DNA of 64,000 bases. Origin: Bacillota bacterium (GTDB lineage: Bacteria; Bacillota; Clostridia; Christensenellales; JAEXRW01). The position numbers and the translations under genes are program-made. The notes beneath the pieces were generated by a model. The model saw nothing but the letters and a program-made list of their open reading frames with translations, did no database searches and was not told the origin of the DNA. Positions 60,548 to 64,000 of this stretch are shown here, in pieces. How positions within the stretch are numbered: position 1 is the stretch's first letter; each line of letters begins with the position of its first letter. The stretch lies in the NCBI GenBank assembly GCA_023454175.1, contig JAEXRW010000010.1, forward strand, positions 186,001-250,000, read 5' to 3'.

Positions 60548-61783
60548 ATGAACAAACGGCGTGTAGCAGTGACGGGCATGGGCGCAGTGACACCCATCGG
60601 CAACGGCATACCGGCTTTTACCGAAAGCCTGTTTGCCGGCAAAAATGGGATAGGGCCCATCACCCGATTTGATACGACAGACTACAAAGTGAGGATCGCG
60701 GCCGAGGTGAAGGATTTTGACCCGGCCCAATACAGCGACAGGGGCGAGATACGCAGGATCGACCTGTACAGCCATTACGCCATCGCGGCGGCCTCGGAAG
60801 CATTCGAGGACGCCGGATTGAACAACTTTCCCTACGACCCGTGGCGGATGGGCGTGTACATGGGCTCGGGCATCGGCGGTATCACCACCCTGACCCGCGA
60901 ACACGACCGGCTGCTCTCGGGCGGACCCTCCCGCGTATCCCCGTACCTGATCCCGATGATGATCAGCAACATGGCGACGGGGCTGCTGGCCATGAAGTTC
61001 AAGGCCAAGGGACAGTCCCTGCCCGTCGTGACCGCCTGCGGCACGGGCTCCCACTCGGTGGGTGAGGCCTTCCGCGCCATAAAGGACGGGTATGCGGACA
61101 TCATGATCTCGGGCGGCGCGGAGGCGGCCATCACGCCGCTGGGGCTGGCGGGCTTCATCAGCTGCATGGCGCTTTCCCAAAATAGCGACCCCGAGACGGC
61201 GTGCAGGCCCTTTGACAAGAACCGGGACGGCTTCGTGATGGGGGAAGGCGCGGGGTGCCTGATCCTGGAGGAATATGAACACGCAAAGGCGAGAGGCGCA
61301 AAGATATACGCCGAGATCGCGGGATACGGCAGCACCAACGACGCATACCACATGACGGCACCCGACCCGGAGGGAGAGGGCGCGACGCACGCGATGGCGC
61401 TGGCGATGCAGGAAGCGGGGCTGGCCCCTTCCGACATCGGCTACGTCAACGCGCACGGGACCAGCACGCCGCTGAACGACAAGACGGAGACGCTGGCCAT
61501 CAAGAAGGCATTCGGCGGGGCGGCATCCAGGCTGGCCGTGAGCTCCACCAAGTCCATGACGGCGCACATGCTGGGCGCGGCGGGGGCCATCGAAGCCATC
61601 GCGACGGTGCTGGCGCTGCAGAAGGGCATGCTGCCGCCTACCATCCATTACAGCGAATTCGATCCGGAGTGCGACCTGGACGTGGTGCCCAATGCCGCGC
61701 GCAAGGCGGACATAACGGCGGCCATCTCCAATTCGCTGGGGTTCGGCGGGCACAATGCCTCGATTTTGATCAAACGCGTTTGA
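60548..61783 (+). CDS. fabF: 3-oxoacyl-ACP synthase II
   Basis: Condenses malonyl-ACP with acyl-ACP during chain elongation. A 411-residue thiolase-fold enzyme: Cys164 (VTACGTGSHSVGE), His303 (NAHGTSTPLND) and His340 (SMTAHMLGAAGA) form the C-H-H triad. Around the nucleophile it reads ACGTGSH rather than the usual ACATG/ACSTG. GGAGG precedes the ATG. A repeat cluster begins 16 bases after the stop. Confidence 0.95.
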   Translation: MNKRRVAVTGMGAVTPIGNGIPAFTESLFAGKNGIGPITRFDTTDYKVRIAAEVKDFDPAQYSDRGEIRRIDLYSHYAIAAASEAFEDAGLNNFPYDPWRMGVYMGSGIGGITTLTREHDRLLSGGPSRVSPYLIPMMISNMATGLLAMKFKAKGQSLPVVTACGTGSHSVGEAFRAIKDGYADIMISGGAEAAITPLGLAGFISCMALSQNSDPETACRPFDKNRDGFVMGEGAGCLILEEYEHAKARGAKIYAEIAGYGSTNDAYHMTAPDPEGEGATHAMALAMQEAGLAPSDIGYVNAHGTSTPLNDKTETLAIKKAFGGAASRLAVSSTKSMTAHMLGAAGAIEAIATVLALQKGMLPPTIHYSEFDPECDLDVVPNAARKADITAAISNSLGFGGHNASILIKRV

Positions 61784-61789
61784 TCAAAA

Positions 61790-61975
61790 TTGATAGTTGA
61801 TAGTTGATAGTTAATAGTTAACAGTTGCGGAATGCATAGGGAGGCATGAATGCCTCCCATTGGGGCATGAATTTATATGCTTGAGGGCTCTGCCCTCAAA
61901 CTCCTGCTTCTTTTCTTGAAGAAAAGAAGCAAAAGACATAAAAGACTGAGATGATCCTGCTGGGAAACACGAAAG
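61790..61975. repeat. Intergenic repeat cluster between fabF and accB
   Basis: ATTGATAGTTGATAGTTGATAG and AGTTAACAGTTG units, GGAATGCATAGGGAGGCATGAATGCCTCCC hairpin, then TTGAGGGCTCTGCCCTCAA and CTTCTTTTCTTGAAGAAAAGAAG hairpins. Several are nested palindromes. Confidence 0.75.
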
Positions 61976-62012
61976 CTTTGACGCGTTAAACTGGAAAGGA
62001 ACGGGCTGAAAA

Positions 62013-62462
<450 letters not shown>

Positions 62463-62876
62463 GGCTTCCCGGAGATGTCCTGAATACTGCGTTGCAGTTT
62501 GCGTTCAGTCGGTGCGGAGTAGCCTCCGGCTACACCTCCCTCCTGAGCCGCACTGCGCCTTGTCTCAGGCCATCCCGGATTGCCTTGAACAGTGATCTGC
62601 AGAACGGATTGCCCCAATATGTATGATTCACAACGTACACGCCGCAAATCGGCACGGATTTGATGTGGTTAGTTTGGGAGCATTGTAAGAGGGAAGCGCT
62701 CGCACGGTTGCGGAATGAAAAGCTGTTAATGATGCTACAAACGTATATTGGAGCAAGATCAATCGGATAACGTAAGGGGTAAAACCACACTGATTCGATT
62801 ATACGATCCGGCTTGACAACAGGCGGATCCGCAATTATTTTTATCTAATTTCTTTCCTGATTATATGGAGGATGCC
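62463..62876. other. Gene-free 414-bp gap between accB and fabZ
   Basis: No gene recognised. It contains a GGAGTAGCCTCCGGCTACACCTCC hairpin (around 62515-62540) flanked by CGTTCAGTCGGTGCGG/CTGAGCCGCACTGCG, which looks like a degraded mobile or repeat element. A candidate promoter (62813-62841) lies at its end. Confidence 0.5.
62813..62841 (+). promoter_or_regulatory. Possible internal promoter before fabZ
   Basis: TTGACA (62813-62818), 17 bases, TATTTT (62836-62841). It is consistent with separate transcription of fabZ-accC after the gap. Confidence 0.5.
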
Positions 62877-63302
62877 ATGAAACGCGAAGAGATCAAACAG
62901 ATACTGCCCCACCGGGAGCCGATGCTGCTGGTGGATGAGGCGACTGTGAACGGGAATAAGGCCGAAGGCCAGTATACGGTAAAAGGCGACGAATTCTTCC
63001 TGCAGGGGCACTACCCGGGGATGCCGGTGGTACCGGGCGTGATCCTGTGCGAGATGATGGCCCAGGTGGGCGCACTGGTGGTGCTGTCCATGGAGGAGAA
63101 CAAAGGCAAGACGCCGCTTTTCGGCGGGATGGACAAGGTGCGTTTCCGCCGAATGGTGAAACCGGGGGATACACTGGCAGTAAAATGCGAAATCACCCGT
63201 ACCGTAGGGGACCTGGGATTTGGCAAGGTGGAGGGCTTCGTGGGCAGCGAACCCGCGTGCGACGCCGTCATCACCTTTGCATTAATGAAGAAGGAAAACT
63301 GA
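62877..63302 (+). CDS. fabZ: 3-hydroxyacyl-ACP dehydratase
   Basis: Removes water from 3-hydroxyacyl-ACP in the elongation cycle. A 141-residue hot-dog fold protein: LPHREPMLLVDE start, His45 in GHYPGMPVVPGV, and Glu59 in LCEMMAQVGAL are the catalytic pair. ATG 62877 is used, since GGAGG lies just before it; the in-frame ATG 62865 is on that site. Its stop codon is followed one base later by the accC start. Confidence 0.95.
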   Translation: MKREEIKQILPHREPMLLVDEATVNGNKAEGQYTVKGDEFFLQGHYPGMPVVPGVILCEMMAQVGALVVLSMEENKGKTPLFGGMDKVRFRRMVKPGDTLAVKCEITRTVGDLGFGKVEGFVGSEPACDAVITFALMKKEN

Positions 63303-63303
63303 T

Positions 63304-64000
63304 ATGTTTGGCAAGATACTCATCGCAAACCGGGGCGAGATCGCCGTGCGCGTCATCCGGGCGTGCCGGGAGATGGGCATCTCCACGGTGGCCGTCTTTT
63401 CGGAGGCGGACAGCGAGGCCCTGCACGTCCACCTGGCGGATGAGAGCATCTGCATCGGGCCCCCGCCCGTGACGGACAGCTACCTGAACATGGTAGCCAT
63501 CCTGTCGGCGGCGGTGTGCTCGGGGGCGGAGGCCATCCACCCGGGGTATGGATTACTCTCGGAGAACACGAAATTCGCACGGCTGTGCACGCAGTGCGGC
63601 ATCGCCTTCATCGGCCCCTCCCCCGACGTGATCGACGCGATGGGGGACAAGGACAACGCGCGCAAGGCCATGAAAAAGGCGGGTGTGCCCGTCATCCCGG
63701 GGTGCGACCAGGTGGAGAACCTGAAGCACGCACGGCAGGAAGCCGCGAAGATCGGCTGCCCGCTGCTCATCAAGGCAAAAGCAGGCGGCGGGGGGCGCGG
63801 CATACGGCGTGTGGACGACATGAAGGACTTTGACAACGCCTATACCACGGCCAGCGCGGAGGCGCAGGCGGCCTTCGGCGACGGCGGGATGTACATGGAG
63901 AAATTCATCTCCCCCGCGCGGCACATCGAAGTACAGATCCTGGTGGACTCGACCGGCAAGGCGCTGTGCCTGGGCGAACGGGAATGCTCGATGCAGCGGC
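63304..64000 (+). CDS. accC: Biotin carboxylase subunit of acetyl-CoA carboxylase (cut by window end)
   Basis: The first 232 residues of the ATP-grasp enzyme that carboxylates biotin on AccB. KILIANRGEIAVRVIRACREMGI, AIHPGYGLLSEN, GPSPDVIDAMGDK, KAKAGGGGRGIR (ATP loop) and EKFISPARHIEVQIL are hallmark AccC segments. About half of the normal 450 residues lie inside the window; no disruption is seen. The ATG at 63304 follows the AAGGAAAAC inside fabZ. Downstream accD and accA are expected beyond the end. Confidence 0.95.
   Translation, partial: MFGKILIANRGEIAVRVIRACREMGISTVAVFSEADSEALHVHLADESICIGPPPVTDSYLNMVAILSAAVCSGAEAIHPGYGLLSENTKFARLCTQCGIAFIGPSPDVIDAMGDKDNARKAMKKAGVPVIPGCDQVENLKHARQEAAKIGCPLLIKAKAGGGGRGIRRVDDMKDFDNAYTTASAEAQAAFGDGGMYMEKFISPARHIEVQILVDSTGKALCLGERECSMQR

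Overview
The window looks like chromosomal DNA of a GC-rich member of the Clostridia (Bacillota). The evidence is a long Bacillus/Clostridium-type SRP RNA with an Alu domain, AGGAGG-type ribosome binding sites, FabK as the only enoyl-ACP reductase seen in a clostridial-type fatty acid operon under a MarR regulator, and many hairpin-plus-T terminators. The order or genus cannot be fixed from the sequence. No rRNA, tRNA, CRISPR array, prophage or complete insertion sequence was seen.

Layout. 1-8.5 kb: a QueG-like Fe-S protein, a DUF2207-type lipoprotein, a small membrane-protein gene broken by an in-frame TGA, purA behind a consensus promoter and a leader hairpin, a GNAT/PurM-like pair, the SRP RNA gene (minus strand), another GNAT and an alpha/beta hydrolase. 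8.5-18.6 kb: an LCP cell-wall ligase, GNATs, a SHOCT protein, a MATE transporter, a HAD phosphatase, and a TetR gene followed by two paralogous small membrane proteins. 18.9-34.2 kb: the surface and membrane region. It has a 992-residue adhesin-like protein with four near-identical InlB-type repeats, two paralogous Cys-rich small proteins, a DeoR regulator, three tandem paralogs joining a shared N-terminal domain and zinc knuckle to different membrane domains, and a sortase followed by its likely substrate with twelve SdrD-type B domains. 35-55.5 kb: membrane proteins, an AT-rich island with a three-gene DUF2283-type module, a radical SAM/B12 protein, ribBA with a degraded RibB half, an M23 peptidase, a glycosyltransferase-PlsC fusion, a CPBP protease, a TM2 protein, YbaK, a HigA-like gene next to a HigB-like fragment, a chemoreceptor and an ECF sigma/anti-sigma pair. 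55.7-64 kb: the fatty acid operon marR-fabH-acpP-fabK-fabD-fabG-fabF-accB-fabZ-accC, with accC cut by the window end.

How the genes work together. The fab genes supply almost the whole elongation cycle plus two acetyl-CoA carboxylase subunits. Their promoter overlaps inverted-repeat sites that fit autoregulation by the MarR protein. The sortase and the SdrD-type protein form an anchoring pair, and the LCP protein and M23 peptidase add cell-wall functions.

A striking feature is the family of modular intergenic repeats: tandem TTAATAG/TTGAGAG units, TATAATG units, CCCTGCGGG-type palindromes and CTCCCC...GGGG hairpins. They sit at the 3' ends of genes, supply the stop codon of four reading frames, and break up the fab operon. 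A second, 163-164 bp element with terminal inverted repeats occurs twice. Its two copies show a compensatory base-pair change in an internal hairpin.
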